40,547 bases of DNA, taken from positions 1-40,547 of the forward strand of contig JBGAQP010000029.1 in the NCBI GenBank assembly GCA_044220635.1, given 5' to 3'. This stretch comes from JBGAQP01 sp044220635. GTDB taxonomy: Bacteria; Pseudomonadota; Gammaproteobacteria; Burkholderiales; Usitatibacteraceae. This document shows, one piece after another, positions 16,207 through 23,760 of this stretch. Position numbers and translations under genes: made by a program. Under the pieces are notes generated by a model, which worked only from the letters and a program-made list of their open reading frames with translations, was not told the DNA's origin and did not search any database. How positions within the stretch are numbered: position 1 is the stretch's first letter; each line of letters begins with the position of its first letter.

Positions 16207-17325
16207 ATGAAGCTCGAGTCCATTCCCACCCCGGCGCTGCTGCTCGACGCGGCCCGGCTCGAGGCGAACTGCCGCGCCATGCGCGAGCGCCTCGCCGCGA
16301 AGGGCGTGCGCCTTCGCCCCCACGTGAAGACCGCGAAGTCGGTGGAGGTCGCGCGGCTCGCGCTCGGCGCCGAGACCGGGCCCATCACCGTCTCCACGCT
16401 CGCGGAAGCCGAGCACTTCATCGGCCACGGCTTCGACGACATCCTCTACGCCGTGGGCATCGCCCCCGCGAAGCTCGAGCGCGTGGGCGAGCTCGCCCGC
16501 TCGGGCGCCCGGGTGACGGTGATCGCCGACAGCCTCGAGGCCGCGCGCTCGGTCGCCGAGGCGAACCGCCGCTTCGGGCTGCGCATCCCGGCCCTGGTCG
16601 AGATCGATTCCGACGGGCACCGCGCGGGCATCCGCCCCGGCGACAAGCGGCTGCTCGAGGTGGCCGGGATCCTCGGGCCCGCGATGGAAGGCGTCATGAC
16701 CCACGCGGGCGATTCCTACAACTGCGCGTCCACCCGGGACATCGCCGCCATCGCCGAGCGCGAGCGCTCCACGGTCGCGCGCTGCGCCGAGGCGCTTCGC
16801 CTGTCGGGCTTCCCCTGCCCGTTGGTGAGCGTGGGCTCCACGCCGACGGCGACCTTCGGGGCCCGCTTCGACGCCATCACCGAGGTGCGCGCGGGCGTCT
16901 ACGTGTTCCACGACCTCGTGATGGCGGGGCTCGGCGTGTGCGCGGTCGAGGACATCGCGCTTTCCGTGCTCGGCACGGTCATCGGCCACCAGCGCGAGAA
17001 GAACTGGCTCATCATCGACGCGGGCTGGATGGCGCTCTCGCGCGACCGCGGCACCGCGAGACAGAAGGTCGACCAGGGCTACGGCCTCGTATGCGACGCC
17101 GAAGGTCGGGCGCTCGGCGACCTCATCGTCGCCGACGCAAACCAGGAGCACGGCATCGTCGCCCGCCGCGACGGGGGCGCCCTCGACTTCGCGCGCTTTC
17201 CCATCGGCTCGCTCCTGCGCGTGCTGCCGAACCACGCCTGCGCGACCGGGGCCCAGCACCGCGCCTACCGGGTTGTGCGCGGCGGCCGGGTCAAGGACAC
17301 CTGGGAGCGCATCGGCGGCTGGTGA
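16207..17325 (+). CDS. D-threonine aldolase / D-serine dehydratase-like PLP enzyme
   Basis: A fold-type III (alanine-racemase-like) PLP enzyme of 372 residues. It starts with the family opening SIPTPALLLDAARLEANCR, and RPHVKTAKS contains Lys41, the expected PLP Schiff-base residue. Near the end PNHACATG provides the His-x-Cys pair that binds the metal in D-threonine aldolase and DSD1-type D-serine dehydratase. The central VMTHAGDSYNC and SVGSTPTA segments are also typical. The chosen ATG is 16207; an upstream extension to 16159 lacks conserved sequence. It is divergent from the isocitrate-lyase-family gene and 82 bases upstream of the polyamine-type transporter, in the same direction, but a shared role is not evident. 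Which D-amino acid is used cannot be told. Confidence 0.88.
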   Translation: MKLESIPTPALLLDAARLEANCRAMRERLAAKGVRLRPHVKTAKSVEVARLALGAETGPITVSTLAEAEHFIGHGFDDILYAVGIAPAKLERVGELARSGARVTVIADSLEAARSVAEANRRFGLRIPALVEIDSDGHRAGIRPGDKRLLEVAGILGPAMEGVMTHAGDSYNCASTRDIAAIAERERSTVARCAEALRLSGFPCPLVSVGSTPTATFGARFDAITEVRAGVYVFHDLVMAGLGVCAVEDIALSVLGTVIGHQREKNWLIIDAGWMALSRDRGTARQKVDQGYGLVCDAEGRALGDLIVADANQEHGIVARRDGGALDFARFPIGSLLRVLPNHACATGAQHRAYRVVRGGRVKDTWERIGGW

Positions 17326-17407
17326 AGCGGCTTGGGCTTGACCGGGCGCAAGGGATGACGGTCCCCCGCCGCTAGACTGGGAAGGTCCCGCGCCATCGCC
17401 TCGCGCC

Positions 17408-18493
17408 ATGGCCCTCCTCGAGATCCGCAACGTCACGCGCCGCTTCGGCAGCCTCGTCGCCGTCGACCGGGTGAGCCTCGCCATCGAGGCGGGGGAGTTC
17501 TTCACGCTGCTCGGCCCCTCGGGGTGCGGCAAGACCACGCTGCTCCGGATGGTCGCGGGCTTCGACGAGCCCGACGAAGGGCAGTTGCTCCTCGACGGAA
17601 AGTCGCTCGCGGGCATCCCCTCCGAGAGGCGCCCCGTGCACACGGTGTTCCAGAGCTACGCGCTCTTTCCCCACATGACGGTGGCGGGCAACATCGCCTT
17701 CCCGCTGGAGATGGCGGGGCGACCGCGCGAGGAGATCGACCGGCGCGTGAAGGAGGCGCTCGCGCTCGTGCACCTCGAGGACAAGCCCGAGAGCTTCCCC
17801 CACGAGCTCTCCGGGGGGCAGAAGCAGCGCGTGGCCCTCGCCCGCGGCCTCGTGAACAAGCCGCGGCTGCTGCTGCTCGACGAGCCGCTGGGCGCGCTCG
17901 ACGCGAAGCTGCGCGAGGAGATGCAGGTCGAGCTCATCAACCTGCAGCGCGAGGTGGGCGTGACCTTCGTCTTCGTCACCCACGCGCAGTACGAGGCGCT
18001 CGCGCTCTCGCACCGCATCGCCGTCATGAACAACGGGCGCGTCGAGCAGCTCGACACGCCCGATCGCCTCTACACGGCGCCGGCGAACCGCTTCGTCGCG
18101 GGCTTCATCGGGAAGATCAACCTCTTCGACGTCGAGGTCGTGGAGGCGGCGCACGCGCACTTCACGCTGCGCGCGGCCGGGCTGGGGGATTTCGCGGCGG
18201 CTCCCGTCGAGGGCGTGCGCACAGGCGACCGCGGGGCCTTCGCGCTGCGCCCCGAGCTCGTGCGCATCGCCGGGCACGCCGAGTCGCTGGAGCTGCGCAA
18301 CCGCTTCCGGGGCGAGGTGAAGGACCTGCTCTACGTGGGCGAGACCACGCTCTACAAGGTGCGGCTCGAGGGCGGCATGGTGATGGAGGCGCTGCTCCCC
18401 AACGCCGCCCCGGGGCGCGCCAAGCTCTACAAGGTGGGCGATCCGGTGGCGCTCGCCTGGCGGCACGACGCGGGGGTGTTCCTCCGTGGCTGA
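17408..18493 (+). CDS. Polyamine-type ABC transporter ATP-binding protein (PotA-like)
   Basis: Powers import by ATP hydrolysis at the inner membrane. The 361 residues include Walker A GPSGCGKT (36-43), Q-loop VFQSYALFP, signature LSGGQKQR (134-141), Walker B LLLLDEP (154-160) and the H-loop His192. The usual THDQEEAL reads THAQYEAL here, with Ala for Asp after the His; the His itself is kept. A C-terminal TOBE-like domain begins near residue 240 (FIGKINLF onward). Length and the cognate permeases point to spermidine/putrescine-type systems. Its end overlaps the first permease start by eight bases, so the genes are translationally coupled. It is the first gene of a complete four-gene operon. 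Confidence 0.93.
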   Translation: MALLEIRNVTRRFGSLVAVDRVSLAIEAGEFFTLLGPSGCGKTTLLRMVAGFDEPDEGQLLLDGKSLAGIPSERRPVHTVFQSYALFPHMTVAGNIAFPLEMAGRPREEIDRRVKEALALVHLEDKPESFPHELSGGQKQRVALARGLVNKPRLLLLDEPLGALDAKLREEMQVELINLQREVGVTFVFVTHAQYEALALSHRIAVMNNGRVEQLDTPDRLYTAPANRFVAGFIGKINLFDVEVVEAAHAHFTLRAAGLGDFAAAPVEGVRTGDRGAFALRPELVRIAGHAESLELRNRFRGEVKDLLYVGETTLYKVRLEGGMVMEALLPNAAPGRAKLYKVGDPVALAWRHDAGVFLRG

Positions 18494-19343
18494 ACCGGCA
18501 ACGAGCCGCGAGGCGGGCGGGCGGTGGACGCGATGGCTCGTCGCCGGGCCGCCGACGCTCTTCCTGCTCGCCTTCTTCCTCGCCCCGGCGCTGATCGTCG
18601 TGGTCGCGAGCTTCCGGGAGCCCGGGGAGTTCGGCGGCCTCGCGCCCCTCGTGGCGGCGGGCGCGTCCACGCTCTCGCTCGAGGCCTACCGGTTCCTGAT
18701 GGGCGACCTGGTCTACCTCGAGATCTTCGCGCGCTCCTTCCTCGTGGCGGCGGTGACGACGCTCGCCTGCATCGTGATGGCCTACCCGCTCGCCTGGCTC
18801 ATCGCACGCAGCCCGCGCAAGCGCCGCGACGCGCTCGTGCTGCTCGTGATCCTGCCGTTCGCGAGCAACTTCCTCGTGCGCATCTACGCCTGGATCATGC
18901 TGCTCGGGCCGGCGAACCTGCTCTACACGCCGCTCGCCGTGATCCTGGGCATGGTCTACGTGCACCTGCCCTTCATGGTCCTGCCGCTCTACACCAACCT
19001 CGAGAAGCACGATCCCGCGCTGCTGGAGGCGGCCGAGGACCTGGGGGCGAACGCCTGGACGCGGTTCTGGCGCGTGACCTTCCCGCTCTCGCTTCCCGGG
19101 ATCTTCTCCGGCTCCGCGCTCGTCTTCATCCCGGTGCTCGGCATGTTCGCGGTGCCCGAGCTCCTCGGCGGCACGGGCGACATCCTGATCGGCAACCTCA
19201 TCAAGGAGCAGTTCCTCGACAACCGCGACTGGCCCCTGGGCTCCGCGCTCTCCATCGGGCTCACGGTCGCGGTGCTGGCGCTTGCAGGGCTCGCCGCCTG
19301 GGGCGCGAGGCGCGGCCTCAAGGGCACGGAGGCGGTGTCGTGA
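18486..19343 (+). CDS. Polyamine-type ABC transporter permease 1 (PotB-like)
   Basis: An inner-membrane channel subunit of 285 residues with about six hydrophobic helices, starting near LVAGPPTLFLLAFFLAPAL. The cytoplasmic EAA loop, which docks onto the ATPase, reads EAAEDLGANAWTRFWRVT. The start is GTG at 18486, inside the last codons of the ATPase gene. Its stop overlaps the next permease start as GTGA. The length and position fit PotB. Confidence 0.93.
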   Translation: MAEPATSREAGGRWTRWLVAGPPTLFLLAFFLAPALIVVVASFREPGEFGGLAPLVAAGASTLSLEAYRFLMGDLVYLEIFARSFLVAAVTTLACIVMAYPLAWLIARSPRKRRDALVLLVILPFASNFLVRIYAWIMLLGPANLLYTPLAVILGMVYVHLPFMVLPLYTNLEKHDPALLEAAEDLGANAWTRFWRVTFPLSLPGIFSGSALVFIPVLGMFAVPELLGGTGDILIGNLIKEQFLDNRDWPLGSALSIGLTVAVLALAGLAAWGARRGLKGTEAVS

Positions 19344-20122
19344 AAGGGCGCGCGAAGCTCTTCCTGTGGATCGCCTCGCTCGCGGTCTACGGGTTCCTCT
19401 ACGTGCCACTCGCCGTGGTGGTGATCTTCTCCTTCAACGACTCGATGCTGAACGCCCAGTGGGTGGGCTTCACCCTCGACTGGTACCGCAAGCTCGCCGC
19501 CGACGGGGAGATGCTGCGCGCGGCGGGCAACTCCCTCGCGATCGCCGTGCTCTCGTCGGCCGTCTCGACGGTGCTCGGCGCCATGGCCGGCCTCGCGATG
19601 CACCGCTACCGGATGCCGTTCCTGCCGTTCCTCGTCCTCACCCCGGTGGCGATGCCCGAGATCCTGCTCGGCGTCTCGCTCCTGCTCTTCTTCCGGCAGG
19701 TGCTCGACCTCACGCTCGGGTTCGTGTCGATCCTCGTCGCCCACATCACCTTCTCGATCGGCTTCGTCGCCGTGATCGTGCGCGCGCGCCTCGCGGGCAT
19801 GGACGAGGGGATCTTCGAGGCGGCCCGCGACCTCGGGGCGACGCCCTGGATGACCTTCCGGCGGGTGACGCTGCCGCTCATCCTTCCCGCGCTCGTGGCC
19901 GGGTTCCTGATGAGCTTCACGCTCTCGATCGACGACTTCGTGATCACCTTCTTCGTGGCGGGGGTGGGCGTGAGCACGCTGCCGCTGCAGATCTACTCGA
20001 TGATCAAGGTGGCGGTGACCCCGGAGGTGAACGCGGTCTCGACGCTGCTGATGGCGCTCACCCTCACGCTCGTGCTCCTCGCCTCGCGCTTCGCCCCCGA
20101 CGCGATCCGGAGGGGGAGGTGA
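19340..20122 (+). CDS. Polyamine-type ABC transporter permease 2 (PotC-like)
   Basis: The second channel subunit, 260 residues, with about six membrane helices. The first helix region is SLAVYGFLYVPLAVVVIFSF, followed by the characteristic FNDS segment, and the EAA loop reads EAARDLGATPWMTFRRVT. The segment SIDDFVITFFVAG is typical of PotC-type permeases. The start is GTG at 19340, sharing four bases (GTGA) with the stop of the previous gene. The end overlaps the binding-protein gene in the same way. Confidence 0.92.
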   Translation: MKGRAKLFLWIASLAVYGFLYVPLAVVVIFSFNDSMLNAQWVGFTLDWYRKLAADGEMLRAAGNSLAIAVLSSAVSTVLGAMAGLAMHRYRMPFLPFLVLTPVAMPEILLGVSLLLFFRQVLDLTLGFVSILVAHITFSIGFVAVIVRARLAGMDEGIFEAARDLGATPWMTFRRVTLPLILPALVAGFLMSFTLSIDDFVITFFVAGVGVSTLPLQIYSMIKVAVTPEVNAVSTLLMALTLTLVLLASRFAPDAIRRGR

Positions 20123-21180
20123 GGGCGCTCGCCGCGCTCCTCGCCGGCCTCGCGGCGCTCCTCCCGGCCCGCGCCGAGGACGTGCTCTACCTCTACAACT
20201 GGAACAACTACATCAGCGAGGAGACGGTGAAGCGCTTCGAGGCGAGCTGCCATTGTCGTCTCAAGCAGGACTACTACTCGGACAACGAGGAGATGCTCGC
20301 GAAGCTCGAGGCGGGGGCGGTGGGCTACGACCTGCTCGTTCCCACCGGGAACGCGGTGGAGTCGCTGATCCGGCGCGCAGGACTGCGCCCGCTCGACAAG
20401 TCGCTCCTGCCGCACCTCGCGAACGTGAAGCCCGAGTTCGCGGACCCGTGGTTCGACCCGGGCAACCGCTACTCCGTGCCCTACGCGACCTCGATCACGC
20501 TCATCGGCTACAACGCCGAGAAGATGCGCGAGCTCGGCCTTCCGACCGACACCTGGGCGCTCATCTTCGAGCCGAAGCACCTCGCGCGGGTGAAGGGCAG
20601 GGTGACGGTGCTCAACAGCCAGCGCGAGCTCCTCGCCGCGGCGATGCTCTACCTCGGCCATTCCGTGCAGGAACGCGACCCCGCGCGATGGGAGGAAGCG
20701 AAGAACCTCCTCATCCGCGCCAAGCCCTACTGGGCGACCTTCTCCAACAGCACCTACATCAAGGACCTCGCCATTGGCAACATCTGGGTGGCCCACGGCT
20801 ACTCGAACGACATGTTCCGCGCGCGCGAGGACGCGAAGGCCGCGGGGCGGCCGTTCACCATCGGCTTCAGCACGCCGAAGGAGGGCGCCGTGCTCGCCGT
20901 GGACAGCTTCGTGCTGCACAAGGGCGGCCGCCGGCCCGACCTCGCGCACCGCTTCATCGACTTCATGCTCCAGGGGGAGAACGCGGCCGACGTCTCGAAC
21001 CTCATCGGCGCGGGCAACCCCAACGCCGCGGCCATGGCCTTCATCAAGCCGGAAATCGCCGCGGAGCCCGGCATCTTCCCGCCGGCCGGCGACGTGGCGC
21101 GCCTCGACATGCTGCGCGATTTCGACCCGCGGATGCGGCGCACGCTTTCCCGGCTCTGGACCGAGATCAAGGTCCGCTAG
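20119..21180 (+). CDS. Polyamine-type ABC transporter substrate-binding protein (PotD-like)
   Basis: A periplasmic binding protein that delivers substrate to the two permeases. The 353-residue reading starts with GTG at 20119, overlapping the previous stop as GTGA, and opens with a short signal peptide (RALAALLAGLAALLPARA) cleaved near PARAED. The mature part starts VLYLYNWNNYISEETVKRF, the PotD/PotF family opening, followed by YDLLVPTG and a later SYSND-like region (AHGYSNDMF) and EGAVLAVDSFVL. Conserved acidic and aromatic residues for polyamine binding seem present, but the exact ligand (putrescine, spermidine or another amine) cannot be told. Its stop is ten bases from the end of the convergent diguanylate cyclase gene. 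Confidence 0.92.
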   Translation: MRALAALLAGLAALLPARAEDVLYLYNWNNYISEETVKRFEASCHCRLKQDYYSDNEEMLAKLEAGAVGYDLLVPTGNAVESLIRRAGLRPLDKSLLPHLANVKPEFADPWFDPGNRYSVPYATSITLIGYNAEKMRELGLPTDTWALIFEPKHLARVKGRVTVLNSQRELLAAAMLYLGHSVQERDPARWEEAKNLLIRAKPYWATFSNSTYIKDLAIGNIWVAHGYSNDMFRAREDAKAAGRPFTIGFSTPKEGAVLAVDSFVLHKGGRRPDLAHRFIDFMLQGENAADVSNLIGAGNPNAAAMAFIKPEIAAEPGIFPPAGDVARLDMLRDFDPRMRRTLSRLWTEIKVR

Positions 21181-21190
21181 GCCCGGGAAT

Positions 21191-22351
21191 TCAGTCCGGC
21201 AGCGCCTCCGACACCCGGACGAGGTTCCTGCCCTCGCGCTTGGCGGCGTACATCGCCGCGTCCGCCCGGTCGATGAGCGACTCGAGGTCGCGCAGGCCCT
21301 CGGCGACGCCGACGCTCGCGGTGACGGAAAGGTCTCCGCTCGGGACGGTCACGGGCCGGGTGGCGATGGCCAGCCGGAGCTTTTCGCCGACCATCAGCGC
21401 GTCGTCGAGCGGGGTGTCGGGGAGCATCACCACGAATTCCTCGCCGCCCCAGCGGCAGCACAGGTCGGAGCGGCGCACGCAGGAGCGGATCAGTTCGCCC
21501 ACGTGCCGCAGCGCGAGGTCGCCGACGGCGTGCCCGCGGGTGTCGTTCACGCGCTTGAAGTGGTCGAGGTCGAGCACGATCGCGGCCACGGGGAGCCCGC
21601 GGCGCCGGCAGTAGTGGAAGAGCACGCTCGCCTGGTCGAAGAACGAGCGCCGGTTGACGAGGCCGGTGAGGGCGTCCGTGCTCGCCATGTGCTCGGCCGC
21701 CTCCTTCGCCTCGCGCAGCGCGTAGGTCTTGGCGATGTTCTCCTGGAGCGCGTTGGACAGCACGCGTGTCGCCCGCAGCGCCGAGAAGAAGAAGATGAGC
21801 GCGCCGATCCCCATGACGAGGCTCATCGGCCCGCCGCGGACGATGTGCCAGGCCACCGTGGGCAGGAGCAGCACCGCGATGGTCGCCATGGCCGCGAGCC
21901 GCATGGCCGAGTACACGGAGAGAGCGCCGCCCGCCATGCCGACCAGGAAGAAGAAGACGATCGCCTGGTGCACGGGAGAGTCGGCCGGCGTGATCCACAC
22001 CGCCCCGAGTCCCCAGGCGAAGGACGAGAGCATGAGCGTCGCGAGGTAGGGCCGTTCCCAGGCCAGGGCGGCGCTCGCCGTGGGCCGTGTGCGCCGCCAC
22101 GCGAGGAAGAGCACGAGGCGCAGCACCGAGGTGGCGGTGAGCAGCCCGAACCAGGTGAGGACCCGGTGCTCGTTGCCGGGAATCCAGAGGACGCTCGCCA
22201 CCAGCAGCGAGACCACGACGCTGATGAAAACCGCCGGGAACGACTTGTCGAAGAGGAGCTGCAGGCGATCGGCGAGCACGCGCTCGCCGATCGCGAGCTT
22301 CGGGCTCGCGGATTCGTCGGTGACGGGCAGCGTGGTCGAGATGGGCGGCAT
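21191..22351 (-). CDS. Membrane-bound diguanylate cyclase (GGDEF)
   Basis: Makes the second messenger cyclic di-GMP from two GTP. The 386 residues have about five or six hydrophobic helices in the first 200 (for example AVFISVVVSLLVASVLWIP and AIVFFFLVGMAGGALSVYSA), a short linker helix, and a GGDEF domain from about 215 to 380. The active site reads GGEEF, a catalytically competent variant. An inhibitory site RRSD lies five residues before it, so product feedback is likely. Other signatures are DALTGLVNRR and VLDLDHFKRVND. The start is ATG at 22351. It converges on the transporter operon with ten bases between stops. The signal sensed by the membrane part is unknown. Confidence 0.94.
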   Translation of the reverse strand: MPPISTTLPVTDESASPKLAIGERVLADRLQLLFDKSFPAVFISVVVSLLVASVLWIPGNEHRVLTWFGLLTATSVLRLVLFLAWRRTRPTASAALAWERPYLATLMLSSFAWGLGAVWITPADSPVHQAIVFFFLVGMAGGALSVYSAMRLAAMATIAVLLLPTVAWHIVRGGPMSLVMGIGALIFFFSALRATRVLSNALQENIAKTYALREAKEAAEHMASTDALTGLVNRRSFFDQASVLFHYCRRRGLPVAAIVLDLDHFKRVNDTRGHAVGDLALRHVGELIRSCVRRSDLCCRWGGEEFVVMLPDTPLDDALMVGEKLRLAIATRPVTVPSGDLSVTASVGVAEGLRDLESLIDRADAAMYAAKREGRNLVRVSEALPD

Positions 22352-22454
22352 GGGTCGGGAACTCTCCGGCCCCGAGAATGCCGCCCGCGCAAGGATTTCG
22401 CTGTGGCCGGCCCCACTCCCGGGATTACATTTGTCGCCTTGCCGGGGGACGGCC

Positions 22455-22483
22455 TTGGCCGAAGTGCCGGATTCCTATATAAT
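22455..22483 (+). promoter_or_regulatory. tRNA-Arg promoter
   Basis: TTGGCC (22455-22460) and a perfect TATAAT (22478-22483) are separated by 17 bases. The tRNA begins 13 bases later. It lies in the gap between the divergent diguanylate cyclase gene and the tRNA. Confidence 0.7.
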
Positions 22484-22495
22484 TTCCCGCTCTTC

Positions 22496-22572
22496 GCGCC
22501 CGTAGCTCAGTTGGATAGAGTACCTGGCTACGAACCAGGGGGTCGTGGGTTCAAATCCTGCCGGGCGCGCCA
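22496..22572 (+). tRNA. tRNA-Arg (anticodon ACG)
   Basis: The acceptor arms GCGCCCG and CGGGCGC pair exactly, with discriminator G and an encoded CCA (22570-22572). The anticodon stem CCTGG/CCAGG encloses CTACGAA, giving anticodon ACG; the A is normally edited to inosine to read CGU, CGC and CGA. D-arm GCTCAGTTGGATAGAGT and T-loop GGTTCAAATCC are standard. Confidence 0.97.
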
Positions 22573-22588
22573 AGAATCTCCCAAATTG

Positions 22589-22619
22589 CGCCTCGACTCC
22601 GGTCGGGGCGTTTTCTTTT
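22589..22619 (+). terminator. Intrinsic terminator after tRNA-Arg
   Basis: CGCCTCGAC and GTCGGGGCG form a nine-pair stem (one G-T pair) around the loop TCCG, followed by TTTTCTTTT. It lies 16 bases after the tRNA CCA end. Confidence 0.85.
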
Positions 22620-22664
22620 GCGGTTGCCGTGAACGGCCCGGCCGCGTGGCGCACGCCGATCCGG

Positions 22665-23633
22665 TCAGATCCCGACGTGGGCGAGGATCGGCGCGACCGC
22701 CTGGCCGATCCGGTCCATCTGCCGCGAGCTCACCAGGTCCGCGAGCACCTCGACGAACCGCTGCGCGCGCACGCCGCTGCCGATGTACTGCCAGCGGTAG
22801 GCCCTGAGCACCACGTCGTGGATCGCGTTGGACTCGCTCGAGGAGAACGAGCGGCCGGCCCGCGCGAGGAAATAGTCGGCGTCGGCCTCGGCCTGCATCC
22901 TCAAGATGCCGTCGACGGCGGTCACCAGCTCGATGAGGTCGGTCACGGCCCGCTCGCGCTGCATGTCGTCGAGCCGCGCGTCCTCGCGCCTCCACTCCAG
23001 CTCGTGGAGGATCGCGTGCCGAGACTCCTCGTCCCGGTGGAACCGGAAGACGTCCCGCCACAGGGTCGAGAGGCCCTCGTCGGTGGCGATGCTCGTCCGG
23101 TAGTGCACCTGGGTGAAGGCCTCGATGTCCAGCGCGAGGCCGAGCACGGCCCAGCCCGACTTGCCGAGCACGGCGGCGGCCACGGCGTCCGGCCGCGGAA
23201 GGAAACGGTATCCGCTCGGCATCCCGGCCGCGGCCATCGTCTCGAGTCGCCCGAAGAGCTCCTGGTGCCTGAGCTCCTCGCCGGTCATGCGGACCGGCGC
23301 CTCGAGCGCGACCTGGTCGCCGAGCCCGTGGTCGTGGGCGGGATCGAGCGCCTTGGCGCCGATGAACCGCTCCACCAGCCCGAAGATGTTGGCGTAGGTG
23401 CGCCCCTGGACCTGCGAGAGGAAGCGCTTCTCGGCGGGCTCCAGGAAGGCCAGTTCGTCGACCTTCGAAAGCGCATCGGGCAGGAACTTCCGGTCGAACT
23501 CGAGCCGGCGGCCGCGGATCACGTCGCGGTCGATGTCCCGGCGCGCGCGCCGGGAGGCCTCGATGCAGCAGGCGTAAACCGGGGTCGCCGACCGCGCAGC
23601 CTTTGGGGTTCCTTCGAGCGTCGCCTTTTCCAT
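22665..23633 (-). CDS. Ferritin-like diiron protein
   Basis: A 322-residue, mostly helical protein with a full set of ferritin-like diiron ligands in order: Glu88 (LVERF), Glu120-x-x-His123 (GEELRHQELF), Glu171 (LDIEAFTQVHY) and Glu203-x-x-His206 (DEESRHAILHE). This fits the superfamily of diiron oxygenases and oxidases such as AurF-type N-oxygenases, but no specific family is recognised. No signal peptide is present, so it is probably cytoplasmic. The ATG at 23633 has a GGAGGGG upstream. It is 127 bases downstream of the large BTAD regulator on the same strand and may be under its control. The reaction and substrate are unknown. Confidence 0.82.
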   Translation of the reverse strand: MEKATLEGTPKAARSATPVYACCIEASRRARRDIDRDVIRGRRLEFDRKFLPDALSKVDELAFLEPAEKRFLSQVQGRTYANIFGLVERFIGAKALDPAHDHGLGDQVALEAPVRMTGEELRHQELFGRLETMAAAGMPSGYRFLPRPDAVAAAVLGKSGWAVLGLALDIEAFTQVHYRTSIATDEGLSTLWRDVFRFHRDEESRHAILHELEWRREDARLDDMQRERAVTDLIELVTAVDGILRMQAEADADYFLARAGRSFSSSESNAIHDVVLRAYRWQYIGSGVRAQRFVEVLADLVSSRQMDRIGQAVAPILAHVGI

Positions 23634-23760
23634 CGTGCCGCCCCTCCTGTGGGTCCTTCGTGGGGCGAACTGTGGGGGAGGGGGCGTTCCGCGAGCGTTC
23701 CCGGTGCCGCGGGGGCGGAACGCTCCGGAGGAGCGGATCCGGCAGCCCGGCTTCGAGGGC

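Noticed and set aside
17338..17378. TTGACC and TAGACT as a promoter for the polyamine operon
   Set aside because: They are 29 bases apart, far from the usual 17.
16084..17643. Upstream extension of the isocitrate-lyase-family frame
   Set aside because: It runs antisense through the D-threonine-aldolase-like gene and has no conserved sequence; the gene starts at 16083.
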